NCBI GenBank assembly: GCA_017934745.1
Contig: JAGBIY010000010.1
Location: 49,491-113,490, forward strand
DNA length: 64,000 bases
Direction of reading: 5' to 3'
DNA from: Treponema sp.
GTDB taxonomy: Bacteria > Spirochaetota > Spirochaetia > Treponematales > Treponemataceae
Shown: in pieces, positions 42,019 through 50,640 of the stretch
Layout of the letters: each line of letters begins with the position of its first letter
Numbering within the stretch: the stretch's first letter is position 1
The notes under the pieces: model-generated
Databases searched by the model: none
Told to the model about the DNA's origin: nothing
Seen by the model: the letters and a program-made list of their open reading frames with translations, nothing else
Position numbers and translations under genes: made by a program

Positions 42019-42656
42019 GCCTTTTTGATGAACGAAGTGAGCATTTCCACAGTCTGCTCGATTCCGAGCGTGGACGAATTCACGATGAGGTCGTAGTTCT
42101 GCCTGTCGCCCCAGGTGTCCTCGGTGAAGGTGTTGTAGTGGTTCGCCCTCCTCTTGTCCACCTGGGTCACGGTCTTTGCCGCCTCTTTCTCGTCGATGCC
42201 GAGCCTTTCGGCAACCCTCTTCACTTTGTCGTCGAAATCCGCGTAGATGAATATGTTGAGAAGCTCCTTCTTTTCGACTTCCTCGCTCGTCCTGAAAATA
42301 TAGTCGGCGCACCGACCGACAATGACGCACGGCTTATCCGCAAGTCCAAGGATTATCTTCCGCTCGGCGTTGAACACCTGGTCCGCGAGGGGAAGACTGT
42401 GCGCGCCAATCTGCTGCACGCCGGAGCCGAACGATGTCCCGGAATAGCTCGTCCCCAAGAGAAGATTGTAGAGCCAGCCTGAAGAGATGTTCTGCTCTGT
42501 CTTTTCGATGAAATCCGCCGAAAGTCCGCTGTCCTTCGCCGCCATGTCGATTATCTCCCTGTCGAAGAATTCGTAGCCGAGGTTCTCCGCGACCTTCTTT
42601 CCGATTATCCTTCCGCCAGAGCCGAATTCGCGGCTTATCGTTATTATCTTTCTCAT
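42015..42656 (-). CDS. Cytidylate-kinase-like family protein
   Basis: 213 aa. P-loop variant TISREFGSGGRIIGKKVAE at the N-terminus, then the Cmk-like core FDREIIDMAAKDSGLS, CVIVGRCADYIF, and the HYNTFTEDTWGDRQNYDLIVNS LID/base region. This is the stand-alone cytidylate kinase-like (AAA_26) group common in anaerobes, whose substrate is not settled; canonical CMP kinase is a different subfamily. ATG at 42656 with an AAGGTG site; an in-frame GTG three codons earlier is less likely. Confidence 0.85.
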   Translation of the reverse strand: MRKIITISREFGSGGRIIGKKVAENLGYEFFDREIIDMAAKDSGLSADFIEKTEQNISSGWLYNLLLGTSYSGTSFGSGVQQIGAHSLPLADQVFNAERKIILGLADKPCVIVGRCADYIFRTSEEVEKKELLNIFIYADFDDKVKRVAERLGIDEKEAAKTVTQVDKRRANHYNTFTEDTWGDRQNYDLIVNSSTLGIEQTVEMLTSFIKKA

Positions 42657-42773
42657 AGTCCACACCTTCTTTTCAAGTAATCAACGGGAACAGCCTCGCT
42701 CCCGGACAAACTGATTATATCATGTTTTTTGAGGAACTTCGAAAGACTATGGAGTTTTTGGAGGTGCAATTGA

Positions 42774-42779
42774 TATAAT
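42774..42779 (+). promoter_or_regulatory. Extended -10 giving a leaderless transcript for the aryl-polyene-type cluster
   Basis: TGATATAAT; the TATAAT ends 6 nt before the ATG at 42786. This is the likely promoter of the first transcription unit (42786-48031). Confidence 0.55.
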
Positions 42780-42785
42780 CGAAAC

Positions 42786-43892
42786 ATGAAAATTGAGAAC
42801 AAATCGTATTACACCGACAAAATCCGCGCAATCGACGCAAAAGTCGAGGCAATCAAAATAGCCTTTTCACCAATGACATTCCAGGCAATCCGCGCGCTCA
42901 TCGAACTCGGTCTTCTGCAAATGATTTCGGATTCGGAAGACGAGGGAATCACGATAAAGGGACTTTCGGAAAAATCAGGCATCTCGGAGTATGGAGTCGG
43001 AGTGCTTGTGGAGATGGCGCTTGGAATGGGCGTCGTCAAATTCAACGAGAAAGAGGCTGAGAACGGAACTGAAAAAATCGTCCTCGGAAAGATAGGCTGG
43101 TTCCTGCTCGAAGACGACTGCACGCGCGTCAACTTCAACTTCACAAACGACATCTGCTACAAGGGCGCGTTCAACCTGCTCGAATCCGTGAAGAACGGAA
43201 AGCCGGAGGGGCTGAGGCAGTTCGGAGACAAATGGACGACCGTCTACGAAGCCCTCTCCACACTGCCGGAGCGTGAGAAAAAGTCCTGGTTCGAATTCGA
43301 CCATTTCTACTCCGATGTCGCGTTCCCGGAAGCGTTGCCAATCGTCTACGCGAAAAAACCGAAAAAACTCTTCGACATAGGAGGCAACACGGCCAAATGG
43401 GCGATAGCCTCCTGCAAACACGACAGCGACGTGAACGTGACCATAGTCGATTTGCCGGGCCAGACGAAAGTCGCCGAGGAAAACGCGAAGAAGGCTGGAT
43501 TCTCGGACAGGATATCTTTCGTAAGCGGAAACGTGCTCGACGAGACGACAAGACTCCCGGAAGGCGCGGACGCCGTGTGGATGAGCCAGTTCCTCGACTG
43601 TTTCAGCCTCAAGCAGATAACGAAGATTCTGACGAAGATACACGATTCCGTGGACGAGAAGTGCGACGTGTGGGTTCTCGAACCGCTTTGGGACATGCAG
43701 AAGTTCGAGGGGGAGAGCTACGCGCTGCAGGCGACGAGCCTCTACTTCACATGCATCGCGAATGGAAACAGCAAGATGTACAGGTTCGGGGAGCTTGTGG
43801 AGGCGATTGAGCGGGCCGGATTCAAGCTGGAGACTGCGCACCACAATCTCGGAACGAATTTCTATTCTCTTTTGAATTTCAAGAAAGCGTGA
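42786..43892 (+). CDS. SAM-dependent methyltransferase of the aryl-polyene-type cluster (ApeB-like)
   Basis: 368 aa. A helical dimerisation/winged-helix region (about 30-110: AIRALIELGLLQMI, GISEYGVGVLVEMALGM) is followed by a Rossmann methyltransferase domain (about 195-365: LFDIGGNTAKWAIASC, VTIVDLPGQTKVAEENAK, DRISFVSGNVLDE). This plant-type O-methyltransferase layout suits methylation of the aryl head group of an aryl polyene. First gene of the cluster; the next gene starts at its stop. Confidence 0.75.
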   Translation: MKIENKSYYTDKIRAIDAKVEAIKIAFSPMTFQAIRALIELGLLQMISDSEDEGITIKGLSEKSGISEYGVGVLVEMALGMGVVKFNEKEAENGTEKIVLGKIGWFLLEDDCTRVNFNFTNDICYKGAFNLLESVKNGKPEGLRQFGDKWTTVYEALSTLPEREKKSWFEFDHFYSDVAFPEALPIVYAKKPKKLFDIGGNTAKWAIASCKHDSDVNVTIVDLPGQTKVAEENAKKAGFSDRISFVSGNVLDETTRLPEGADAVWMSQFLDCFSLKQITKILTKIHDSVDEKCDVWVLEPLWDMQKFEGESYALQATSLYFTCIANGNSKMYRFGELVEAIERAGFKLETAHHNLGTNFYSLLNFKKA

Positions 43893-43897
43893 AGGCG

Positions 43898-44506
43898 ATG
43901 GAACTTTATCTTACAAAATTCGAAAAATACGAGCCTTGCGAAGAAAACTTGGCGGAGTCGCCGAAGCTTCCGTATGTCGACCCGCTTTTCAAACGCAGGC
44001 TCAGCCAAATCTCAAAGATGACGATAGAAGTCGTCCACAACGTCATTGACGGCGACGAATCCTTGAAGGACGCGAAACTCGTATTCGCTTCGTTCAGGGG
44101 GGAAATCGCCCGTCAGCTCAAAATCAACAAAGGCATTGTCGAAGACGCAGAGGTCATGCCCGCGCAGTTCTCGATATCCGTGTTCAACACACCGCCTGCG
44201 GTCGCGACAATCGCGCTCGGAATGAAGGCCGGCTACACGGCGGTCTACCCGGCGGGACGCGATTTTTCAGCGGCTCTCTCTTCGGCCGCCGCGGCTGTCA
44301 TATCCGGCAGGGAAAAAAGGGTCGTTTTCGCATACGCGGACGAGCGCGTTCCTGCCGAATACGAAGGAACATCCTCCTCTGCCCTTTCGGAGAAGCCAAT
44401 GGCGATGGCGTGCGTGCTGTCGTCGGAAAGAACGGAGGGCGCGTCGGAAATCGGAAGCCTCGACTTCCACTCCCCTGCCGATTTCATGGCAAAATTCAGC
44501 AGGTAG
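43898..44506 (+). CDS. Beta-ketoacyl-synthase-like protein (ApeC-like, N-terminal domain only)
   Basis: 202 aa, roughly half a ketosynthase. It matches the short KS-like proteins (PF13723 type) found at this position in aryl-polyene loci (VFASFRGEIARQLKINKGI, EVMPAQFSISVFNTPPAVATIALGM). No catalytic Cys-His-His set is present, so it probably acts as a structural or chain-length partner of the full synthase at 52015. Start either ATG 43898 or the GTG at 43889 that overlaps the previous stop (GTGA). Confidence 0.7.
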   Translation: MELYLTKFEKYEPCEENLAESPKLPYVDPLFKRRLSQISKMTIEVVHNVIDGDESLKDAKLVFASFRGEIARQLKINKGIVEDAEVMPAQFSISVFNTPPAVATIALGMKAGYTAVYPAGRDFSAALSSAAAAVISGREKRVVFAYADERVPAEYEGTSSSALSEKPMAMACVLSSERTEGASEIGSLDFHSPADFMAKFSR

Positions 44507-44519
44507 ACTGAGGGAAGAC

Positions 44520-45320
44520 ATGCGAAGGATAATCTACATATACAGAATAGTCTGCAAACTGCTCACATTCGCCTATTTCGGAATCGGAATCTCGCTTGAG
44601 ATAGTCATGCTGCCTTTCGTGAAACTGTTCTCCAAGACGCAGCAGGATTTCCAGAGGAGAGCCAGGAAACTCGCGAACCCGATAATCAGGGGCGGAATCG
44701 GATTCACGCAGATTGTCGGGCTTGTGAAAATCAACATCTCCAAAGAGGACAGGAAAAAGCTCCGGACAGCGGCAGGCGTCGTCGTAGCGGCGAACCACCC
44801 GGCGTTCTTCGATTCGGTCCTCATGCTTTCGCTGCTTCCGTGGAGCGACATCGTGGCGAAAGGCTCCCTGTCGAAGTCGAACCCGCTCTCTCCGCTCATA
44901 AACTCGCTTTTCATGACGAATTCGTTCGATTTTGGAAAGATGATGGAGCGGACGAGGACGAACCTGGACGACGGAGGAACGATTCTCTTCTTCGCGGAAG
45001 GGACGAGGAGCTTTCCCGACGGGACACTGCGTCCGTTCAAGAAAGGCGCGGCAAGGCTCTCGATTGGGACAGGACATCCGATTCTTCCGGTGTACCTCGG
45101 CGGAAACCTGAAAATCGGGATGAGGAAAGGCGACAAAGTTCTGCAGGTGAACCCAAACGAGCGTTTCATCTACGACATACGCGTCATGGACGAGATTTCC
45201 CCGGAGGAATTCGCCGGATTTCCAAACGCGATTGCGGTGAGAAAATGCACCGACAAACTGCAGAAGACAATCCGCGAAGAAAAAGAAAGGGCGGACGAAG
45301 CCAACATGAAAAACCTCTAA
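44520..45320 (+). CDS. 1-acyl-glycerol-3-phosphate-acyltransferase-like enzyme (ApeD-like)
   Basis: 266 aa. Hydrophobic N-terminus and the LPLAT motifs NHPAFFDSV (HxxxxD) and FFAEGTRSFPDG, then HPILPVYLGG. In aryl-polyene loci this enzyme is thought to move a fatty or aryl acyl chain onto a lipid anchor. GAGGGAAG site before the ATG. Membrane-associated. Confidence 0.82.
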   Translation: MRRIIYIYRIVCKLLTFAYFGIGISLEIVMLPFVKLFSKTQQDFQRRARKLANPIIRGGIGFTQIVGLVKINISKEDRKKLRTAAGVVVAANHPAFFDSVLMLSLLPWSDIVAKGSLSKSNPLSPLINSLFMTNSFDFGKMMERTRTNLDDGGTILFFAEGTRSFPDGTLRPFKKGAARLSIGTGHPILPVYLGGNLKIGMRKGDKVLQVNPNERFIYDIRVMDEISPEEFAGFPNAIAVRKCTDKLQKTIREEKERADEANMKNL

Positions 45321-45348
45321 TGAAAAACGCTTTTGAAAAAGGTATAAT

Positions 45349-45354
45349 GAAAAA
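45349..45354 (+). promoter_or_regulatory. Possible internal promoter before the carrier-protein gene
   Basis: TATAAT 36 bp before the ATG at 45391, with a normal AAGGAAA ribosome-binding site downstream. The -35 region is unclear. Confidence 0.35.
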
Positions 45355-45390
45355 ACAACGGCTAATTTTTTGAATTACAAGGAAAACAAA

Positions 45391-45660
45391 ATGGACGAAC
45401 TCAAACAGCAAATCAAAGAATGCATCATCTCCTCTCTCGAACTTGAGGATGTCACACCGGAAAAAATCGTCGACTCGGAGCCTCTTTTCGGAACGGGACT
45501 CGGACTCGACTCCATAGACGCGCTCGAGCTCGGAGTCGCGCTCAAGAAAAGGTTCGGTGTCAAATTCAACGCGGAAAACGCGGACACAAGACAGCACTTC
45601 GCGTCGATAGACGCTTTGGCCGCCTACATTTCAGCGGAGCAGGCGAAAGCTTCAAAATAG
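45391..45660 (+). CDS. Acyl carrier protein (ApeE-like)
   Basis: 89 aa. The phosphopantetheine attachment site GLGLDSIDALELGVAL (Ser in DSI) and acidic helices are clear. It carries the growing polyene chain between the ketosynthase, ketoreductase and dehydratases of this cluster. Only one carrier protein is seen here; proteobacterial ape loci normally have two. The ATG at 45391 is chosen over a TTG at 45370 because of the AAGGAAA site. Confidence 0.9.
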   Translation: MDELKQQIKECIISSLELEDVTPEKIVDSEPLFGTGLGLDSIDALELGVALKKRFGVKFNAENADTRQHFASIDALAAYISAEQAKASK

Positions 45661-45677
45661 CGAGAGCGACAAAGGCA

Positions 45678-47705
45678 ATGCCTCTCGTATCTAAAATACT
45701 TTTCACAGCAGCGTCGATAATCTATCCGCTCATCGTCTTCTCCTGCCTCGTAGTCTTCAAGGTGCCGTTGAAGGTCTTTTCGCTTTTCGTCGTCTTCATC
45801 GCGCTTCTCTACATGCTTTTCGCCACGAGCGGAAAAGGGGACTTTCGGGAGAAGGCGAAGAGGAACGCGAAATTCCTGTTGTCGGCGGCACTGCTTCTGG
45901 CGGCGGGAGTCGTCTGTCTTGCGACAGGGCAGTCGCTTTTCATAAAGCTGTATCCCGTCGTCATGAACGGAATCTTTTTGTTCACGTTCGCTTCGACGCT
46001 GTTCATGCGGCCGAACATCTGCTTCCGGTTCGCGTGTCTTTCCGACAAAAAGCTTGAAGGCTCGCTCATATCAAGCCGCGTCGAGAGGTACTGCTTCCGT
46101 GTCACTGTCGTGTGGTGCGTCTTCTTCATTCTGAATGGAGCCGCGGCTTTCGCCACGGTTCTTTTCGGGAACGACAAAACCTGGTCGATTTACAACGGCG
46201 GAATCTCCTACGCTTTGATGGGGGTTCTTTTCGCTGTCGAATTTTTTATAAGAATGGTGGTCAACTCTAAAATGCCAAAATCAATTCCAATCACTCGATT
46301 CAATTCTTCGTCCAGACCAATGGACACTGTAATCTGCTACGAAAGGAAGTGGACGGACAACCGCTTCCTCACATGGGGCGATTTCCTCCGGGACTCGGCG
46401 AAGATGAGGAAATTCATAAAGAGCCACGACAGCGCGGACAAATGGATTCTGCACTGCGAAGACTACTATCTTTTTCTCTGTTCGTTCGTCGCTCTCCTCC
46501 AGTGCAAAAAGGAGGTTCTCCTGACGGCGAACATATCGCCTTCGTTCATCGCCGAGATAAAATCGACAAGCGACGGAATCGTGTTCATCACCGACCAGAG
46601 CGAAATCGAGGGCAAGCCGATAGAGGGCGCGGAATTCATTCCGTCGATAGCCGAAAAGACAGAAGTCGCGGAAGACGAAATCATGGAGACCCCTCCAATC
46701 GATTCCGAGGAGACGAGAATCGTGATGTACACGTCAGGCTCCACAGGGCATCCAAAAGCTGTGCGGCAGAGAATGAAGGAATTCGAAGAGGACAACGCGT
46801 TCATAATGAAAAAATGGGGGGACGAATTCCTTTCAAGAAAACTCTGCGCCACCGTGAGCCAGCACCACATCTACGGATTCCTTTTCACCATAAGCCTTCC
46901 GTTTTCTTTGGCTGTTCCTTTCAGGAGGAAGAGAATCGAGTTTCCAGAGGAATTCAACTCGCTCGACGACGAAGAGTACATGATAATCGCGGTTCCGGCG
47001 TTCCTCAAACGGACGAACATGGAATTCGACGAGGGAATCCACGATGCGAAAAAGCTTCCGCTCAAGAATCCGTGGATTTTCACTTCCGGGGGCGTTCTTT
47101 TGCCGGAAGTCGCCATGAGGACGCTCGACGTGTTCGGATTCTGCCCGCTCGAAGTCTACGGCTCGACGGAGACCAGCGGAATAGCGTACAGGCAGAGGAC
47201 GAAGGACGGAGACGAGTGGACACCGTTCGACAACGCAAAAATCTGGGCGGACAAGGACGACGGCTGCCTGACGATAATATCTCCGTACATAAAGACCCCG
47301 GAAGGGTTCAAGACCGGGGATTTGGTCGACATACACGAAGACGGGCGGTTCATCCTCAAGGGAAGGGCGGACTCAATCGTGAAAATCGAGGAGAAGAGAA
47401 TCAGCGTGGTGGAAGTCGAGAACAGAATCGGGCAGACAGGGCTTGTCGCCGACTGCTGTGTCGTTCCGATGAGCGACAGGAGACAGTACCTCGCGGCCGC
47501 AATCGTGCTGAACAAAGACGGGCAGGAAAAGTTCAGGGGAATGGACAAATTCGACATCAACAAGTTTTTCCACGACTATCTTCTCCAGTATTTCGAGAAT
47601 GTGGTGATTCCCAAAAAGTACCGCTACCTCGACAAGATTCCTTGCGACGTGCAGGGAAAAAAGCACAAGCCGGAAATCCAGTCGCTTTTTTCGGGTGAGA
47701 AATGA
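45678..47705 (+). CDS. Membrane domain fused to AMP-dependent acyl/aryl-ACP ligase (ApeG-ApeH fusion)
   Basis: 675 aa. Residues 1-200 hold about six membrane helices like the COG4648/ApeG protein (SLFIKLYPVVMNGIFLFTFA). Residues 215-675 are an adenylating ligase with MYTSGSTGHPKAV, EVYGSTETSGIAYR, FKTGDLVDIHEDGRFILKGR and a C-terminal GKKHKPE carrying the catalytic Lys. It should activate the aryl starter acid and load it on the ACP at the membrane. In proteobacterial ape clusters the two parts are separate genes. Confidence 0.85.
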   Translation: MPLVSKILFTAASIIYPLIVFSCLVVFKVPLKVFSLFVVFIALLYMLFATSGKGDFREKAKRNAKFLLSAALLLAAGVVCLATGQSLFIKLYPVVMNGIFLFTFASTLFMRPNICFRFACLSDKKLEGSLISSRVERYCFRVTVVWCVFFILNGAAAFATVLFGNDKTWSIYNGGISYALMGVLFAVEFFIRMVVNSKMPKSIPITRFNSSSRPMDTVICYERKWTDNRFLTWGDFLRDSAKMRKFIKSHDSADKWILHCEDYYLFLCSFVALLQCKKEVLLTANISPSFIAEIKSTSDGIVFITDQSEIEGKPIEGAEFIPSIAEKTEVAEDEIMETPPIDSEETRIVMYTSGSTGHPKAVRQRMKEFEEDNAFIMKKWGDEFLSRKLCATVSQHHIYGFLFTISLPFSLAVPFRRKRIEFPEEFNSLDDEEYMIIAVPAFLKRTNMEFDEGIHDAKKLPLKNPWIFTSGGVLLPEVAMRTLDVFGFCPLEVYGSTETSGIAYRQRTKDGDEWTPFDNAKIWADKDDGCLTIISPYIKTPEGFKTGDLVDIHEDGRFILKGRADSIVKIEEKRISVVEVENRIGQTGLVADCCVVPMSDRRQYLAAAIVLNKDGQEKFRGMDKFDINKFFHDYLLQYFENVVIPKKYRYLDKIPCDVQGKKHKPEIQSLFSGEK

Positions 47706-48031
47706 TGGAACTTGAAAGAGCAGTGAGAATCGGGAAGGACTCGCCATTCTTCGACGGGCACTTCCCCTCGTTCAAGCTTTTTCCGGCGGTCGCCCAATTG
47801 GACATGGTCGTGCGCATGGCGGGCGAGGCCTTGAAGTGTCCAATCGCGGTGAAGTCGATAAAGCGCGTGAAATTCATCGGGAAGATTCTGCCCGACACCG
47901 ACGCAAAGGCATCTGTAAAAATCTCCCCGCGACAAGAAAACGGTGAATGGAAGATGTCTTTCACATTGGGAAGCGGAGACGGAAGCGTAGTCTACTCGCA
48001 GGGGACGGCCTTTCTCGTCCCAAAAAGCTAG
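47702..48031 (+). CDS. Hot-dog thioester dehydratase (ApeI-like)
   Basis: 109 aa. FFDGHFPSFKLFPAVAQLD is the FabZ/FabA-like active-site segment with catalytic His. It would dehydrate the 3-hydroxyacyl-ACP intermediate, probably with the second dehydratase at 53214. Overlaps the ligase stop by 4 bp (ATGA). Last gene of the first transcription unit; its stop lies 4 bp from the stop of the convergent repeat protein. Confidence 0.85.
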   Translation: MMELERAVRIGKDSPFFDGHFPSFKLFPAVAQLDMVVRMAGEALKCPIAVKSIKRVKFIGKILPDTDAKASVKISPRQENGEWKMSFTLGSGDGSVVYSQGTAFLVPKS

Positions 48032-48035
48032 ACCG

Positions 48036-49781
48036 TCACTTTTTGTTCTTGGACTGGCTGACGGACGCTTTCATCGACTCGGCCGCTATCGTATTGACGA
48101 GGACGACCTCGGAATCCACCACGTCGAACACGTGCCACTTGAAGCCGACCATGTTTTTCGGCGGCTTTATCGTCGTGTAGTATTCGTTGTTCAGCCAAAT
48201 CGTGACTTTCGCGTCTGAATTCGAGAGCTTGTTCGAGGTGTTCGAGTTGTAGTTCGCGAAATCGGTGACGTAGAACGAATATATTTTCTCGGAGTCGACT
48301 TTCTCTATCGAAATGGTCTCGACTCCAGGAGACGAGCGCGAATCCCTGTCCAGGTGCACGTTCTCGAATTTCCTGTTTTTGTAGTAGATTTGATTTCCTT
48401 CCACGACTATCCTCGCATCCAAGTCGGAAACGCCCTGGCTCCACTCGACGGAGATTTTTATCCGCTCATAGTCGACCGCTTTCGGGATGGAGAACTGGTT
48501 TATGCTTGAGATGTTGTCCTTCCTCACAGTGAATGACTGCTCGACAGAGACGTACCCTTCCTTGGATATCTCCACGAAATGCTCCCCGTCCGTTATCTCG
48601 TCTGGAATGCGCGCCTCTCCCTCGGAATCAGTGGCAATCTCGAAACCGTCGTCGATGGATATCGCCGCGGCTTCGATTGCCTCTCCAGTGTCGCTGTCGC
48701 GGACGACGAGAGTGCGCTTTTTGGCCTTGAGCTTATTTGCGCGCTCGGCCTTCTCCATTGCGGCACGCTCCTCATCGGAAAGTTCAGGCTCTTCTTCCCG
48801 CCCGTCCACTTCTTCGTTTTCCGCATCTGTTGGACTCGGCCGGGAATTCTTTTCGGAAGCGGAGGCTGTATCGGAAGACGAGGCCGGGGACGGAACTTCC
48901 TTCACGACTTCGACGATTTTTTCGACAGGAACTTCCTTGACGACCTCTACGATTTTCTCGACGGGAACCTCTTTCACAACCTCTTTGACGACTTCCTTTT
49001 CGACCGGGACTTCCTTGACGACTTCCTTCACGACCTCGCGCACGACCTCGACAGGCTTCTCGACTTCCTCGATGACGACGACGGGAACTTCACGGACGAC
49101 TTCCTTCACGACCTCTTTGACGACTTCCACGCGCTTCTCGACTTCCTCGATGACGATTGTGGGCACTTCCCGCACGACTTCCTTCACGACCTCGCGCTGT
49201 TCGATTACGGTGACGGGAACCTCCACAGGGACTTCGACCGGCACTTCCTTGACGACCTCGACTTTCTTCTCGACAGGAACTTCCTCTATGACGACCACAG
49301 GAATTTCATTGACGACTTCTGTTTTGCGCTCGATTTCGACGACTTTCTCGACAGGAATTTCTGGAGTGTGGCGCGTGAACGGGACTTCGGCAACCGATTC
49401 TCTTTCCCCAAGCGACTTTTCGTAATCGGGATTCGCCTTGAACATATCGCCGGAATAGGGAACGCACCAGAAATTCTTTTGGGGAAGGAAATCCAACTGC
49501 GGCGAGGACTCAAGCTTGTTCTTGAACTGGATTGCCGACGACTGGCTTTTGAATTTCCTGGAATAAAAAACGCGTATCAACTCGCCGCTTTCGGTCTGCA
49601 CTTTTCCCGCGAATGCCGGACAGCCGTGCGACTCAAGCGAATTGAGCTGCTTCATCGCGCTCTTCTCATCCCGGTAGGATGCGAGACAGACATACCAATC
49701 CTCCGCGGCCAAAGCCACCAGACAAAACGAGAAAATCAGGAATGTCGAAAGAAAGAGTCTCACCAGCCTGAACGAATTCAT
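48036..49781 (-). CDS. SPOR-domain protein with V-P-V-E-K repeats and PEGA/DUF2135-like C-terminus
   Basis: 581 aa, secreted (signal peptide to about residue 25). A SPOR-like domain (about 27-112, WYVCLASYRDEKSAMKQL, ending FWCVPYSG) suggests peptidoglycan binding. Residues about 150-305 are nearly all V, K, E, P and I in units such as EVVKEVPVEKIVEVVKEVPV. An acidic Ser-rich linker, a PEGA/carboxypeptidase-regulatory-like domain (about 355-420: LVVRDSDTGEAIEAAAI) and a C-terminal domain with WSQGVSDLDARIVV (DUF2135/YfaP-like) follow. Opposite strand inside the aryl-polyene-type cluster. Confidence 0.75.
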   Translation of the reverse strand: MNSFRLVRLFLSTFLIFSFCLVALAAEDWYVCLASYRDEKSAMKQLNSLESHGCPAFAGKVQTESGELIRVFYSRKFKSQSSAIQFKNKLESSPQLDFLPQKNFWCVPYSGDMFKANPDYEKSLGERESVAEVPFTRHTPEIPVEKVVEIERKTEVVNEIPVVVIEEVPVEKKVEVVKEVPVEVPVEVPVTVIEQREVVKEVVREVPTIVIEEVEKRVEVVKEVVKEVVREVPVVVIEEVEKPVEVVREVVKEVVKEVPVEKEVVKEVVKEVPVEKIVEVVKEVPVEKIVEVVKEVPSPASSSDTASASEKNSRPSPTDAENEEVDGREEEPELSDEERAAMEKAERANKLKAKKRTLVVRDSDTGEAIEAAAISIDDGFEIATDSEGEARIPDEITDGEHFVEISKEGYVSVEQSFTVRKDNISSINQFSIPKAVDYERIKISVEWSQGVSDLDARIVVEGNQIYYKNRKFENVHLDRDSRSSPGVETISIEKVDSEKIYSFYVTDFANYNSNTSNKLSNSDAKVTIWLNNEYYTTIKPPKNMVGFKWHVFDVVDSEVVLVNTIAAESMKASVSQSKNKK

Positions 49782-49868
49782 TTTATTTTATAGTATCGGC
49801 CCGAACCACGGATTTCAACAATCGGGAAGCGCCTGCCAAAAAGGGCAGTGTCGATTCGTGTTTTCGTG

Positions 49869-49874
49869 TATAAT
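49869..49874 (+). promoter_or_regulatory. -10 element giving a leaderless transcript for the second half of the cluster
   Basis: TATAAT ends 7 nt before the ATG at 49882, with no ribosome-binding site. Likely promoter for the unit 49882-56171. Confidence 0.55.
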
Positions 49875-49881
49875 CGATTTC

Positions 49882-50640
49882 ATGGATTACCGACAAGCGA
49901 TATTGATTCCGGTGTACAAGCACGGAAAAGCATGTGAACGCGTAGTGGAGAATTTGAAGCCGTTCTGTGAAGAGAGCCAGACGAAAATAATACTGGTGGA
50001 CGACGGCAACGACGAGGACACGAAGAACATATTGAGGGAAACGGCCGGAAAAAACAGCGGCTTCGTCACGCTCATCGAAAACGAGAGGAACAGGGGAAAG
50101 GGAGTCGCGTTCAGAATCGGAATGGAGAAGGCGAAGGAGATGGGCTTCACGCACGTCCTCCAGCTGGACGCGGACGGCCAGCACGACATCGGACGGTGTC
50201 CATTCTTCTTCGAAAAATCAAAGGAAAGCCCGGAAAAACTCATCTGCGGCTACCCGGAATTCGACGAGACGGCGCCTGGACACAGGAAGGGCGGACACAA
50301 ATTCGCGAACACATGGTGCGCAATCGTCACATGGTCGGGCGGAATCGTGGACTCGCTCTGCGGATTCAGGATATATCCGGTCGAATCGACGTGCGCATTC
50401 TTGAGAAAAGGACACATCGACTCGCGGATGGGATTCGACATCGACATCCTCATAAAACTCATCTGGCGTGGAGTGAAATACGAGTTCTACCCGGTCAAAG
50501 TCACCTACCCAATCGACGGAATAAGCAATTTCCATCCGTTCAGGGACAACGTGCGGATTTCCTGGGTGTTCACGAAATTCTTCTGCGGAATGATTGTAAG
50601 AAGCCCGATATTGCTGTGGAGAAAAATCCGTGGCAGATAA
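49882..50640 (+). CDS. Glycosyltransferase family 2 (ApeJ N-half-like)
   Basis: 252 aa. GT-A fold: AILIPVYKHGK, KIILVDDGNDE, NRGKGVAFRIGM and LQLDADGQHD (metal-binding DxD type), then GFDIDILIKLIWRG. In several ape loci this domain is fused to the acyltransferase that here is the next gene (overlap 11 bp). It could glycosylate the polyene or its lipid anchor. Leaderless promoter. Confidence 0.85.
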   Translation: MDYRQAILIPVYKHGKACERVVENLKPFCEESQTKIILVDDGNDEDTKNILRETAGKNSGFVTLIENERNRGKGVAFRIGMEKAKEMGFTHVLQLDADGQHDIGRCPFFFEKSKESPEKLICGYPEFDETAPGHRKGGHKFANTWCAIVTWSGGIVDSLCGFRIYPVESTCAFLRKGHIDSRMGFDIDILIKLIWRGVKYEFYPVKVTYPIDGISNFHPFRDNVRISWVFTKFFCGMIVRSPILLWRKIRGR

